DNA of 6,116 bases from Microbacteriaceae bacterium (GTDB taxonomy: Bacteria > Actinomycetota > Actinomycetes > Actinomycetales > Microbacteriaceae), in contig RFQD01000083.1 in assembly GCA_009925875.1 (NCBI GenBank), forward strand, positions 1 through 6,116. The letters are read 5' to 3'. The position numbers and the translations under genes were made by a program. Below the pieces are notes generated by a model, which saw only the letters and a list, made by a program, of their open reading frames with translations, was not told the DNA's origin and did no database searches. Of the stretch, positions 5,822 to 6,116 are shown one piece after another (the stretch's first letter is position 1; every line of letters starts with the position of its first letter).

Positions 5822-6116
5822 ATGACGACGTATCCTCGCACCCTCATTAGTTCCGGTTCGGTGTACGAACCTCGGGTGGGTTACTCGCGGGCCGTGCGCG
5901 CGGGAGACTTCGTCTTCGTTGCGGGAACGACGGCGGGAGCACCTGAGGGGGCTGTGGGAGGCAACGATCCAGCGGAACAGACGCGGGAAATCTTTCGTCG
6001 AATCGGCCACGCGTTAGAGCAAGCCGGAGCGACGTTCAACGACGTCGTGCGTACGCGTATCTACCTGCGTCACATCAGCGACTTTGACGCGGTCGGTGCG
6101 GTGCACGGCGAAATCT
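5822..6116 (+). CDS. RidA (YjgF/YER057c/UK114) family protein, 3'-truncated by window edge
   Basis: The first 98 codons of a Rid-family protein. Archetypal RidA hydrolyses reactive enamine/imine intermediates released by PLP enzymes, but other family members have different or unknown roles. Visible family features: LISSGSVYE (8-16), GYSRAVRAGDFVFVAGTT (20-37, the first conserved strand pair), DPAEQTREIFRRIGHALEQAGATFNDVVRTRIYL (about 49-82, the helix with the conserved Q-T and the 'V-V-R-T-x-I-Y' strand), then ISDFDAVGAVHGEI. The family is usually about 125-130 residues, so about 30 residues are missing, including the region with the catalytic arginine. Active or inactive therefore cannot be judged here. 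It lies 48 bases after accA on the same strand. Confidence 0.9.
   Translation, partial: MTTYPRTLISSGSVYEPRVGYSRAVRAGDFVFVAGTTAGAPEGAVGGNDPAEQTREIFRRIGHALEQAGATFNDVVRTRIYLRHISDFDAVGAVHGEI

Noticed and set aside
1..6116. CRISPR arrays, tRNA/rRNA genes, insertion sequences, phage or toxin-antitoxin modules
   Set aside because: I saw no spaced repeats, tRNA-like cloverleaf, transposase-like frame or terminal repeats on either strand; nearly all sequence is covered by the seven genes listed.

Overview
The window comes from a GC-rich actinobacterium. Strong C/G preference at third codon positions, the actinobacterial form of acyl-CoA carboxylase (separate alpha, beta and a small epsilon subunit) and the style of the Maf and RNA methyltransferase proteins all fit Actinomycetota, most likely Micrococcales/Microbacteriaceae. 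The family-level placement is inference; no rRNA or other marker is present.

Layout, left to right. (1) 2-1739, plus strand: the 3' two thirds of the carboxyltransferase beta subunit (accD/pccB), then the epsilon subunit (accE) overlapping it by one base, then a small TipAS-domain protein 20 bases downstream. These look like one transcription unit. (2) 1740-1984: a non-coding convergent gap with two strong, closely spaced hairpins, probably the 3' end of that unit. (3) 1985-3280, minus strand: an RNA uracil-C5 methyltransferase of the TrmA/RlmD family with a TRAM domain but without the iron-sulfur cysteines. (4) 3327-3965, plus strand: a Maf nucleotide pyrophosphatase, divergent from the methyltransferase across 46 bases. 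(5) 4004-5773, plus strand: the complete biotin carboxylase/biotin carboxyl carrier alpha subunit, with a likely leaderless promoter. (6) 5822 to the window end: the 5' part of a RidA-family gene.

How it works together: the alpha subunit carboxylates its own biotin at Lys554 using ATP and bicarbonate. The beta subunit moves the carboxyl group to acetyl-CoA or propionyl-CoA, and epsilon stabilises the holoenzyme. The products, malonyl-CoA or methylmalonyl-CoA, feed fatty acid synthesis or propionate metabolism. Maf lies between the beta/epsilon and alpha genes, as in many actinobacteria. What is different here is that a TipAS-like gene and an oppositely oriented RNA methyltransferase gene separate accE from maf.

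I found no clearly new biological system. The locus is mostly core metabolism. The parts most worth a second look are the split carboxylase locus, the stand-alone TipAS protein without the thiopeptide-capturing cysteines, and the paired hairpins at 1870-1953.
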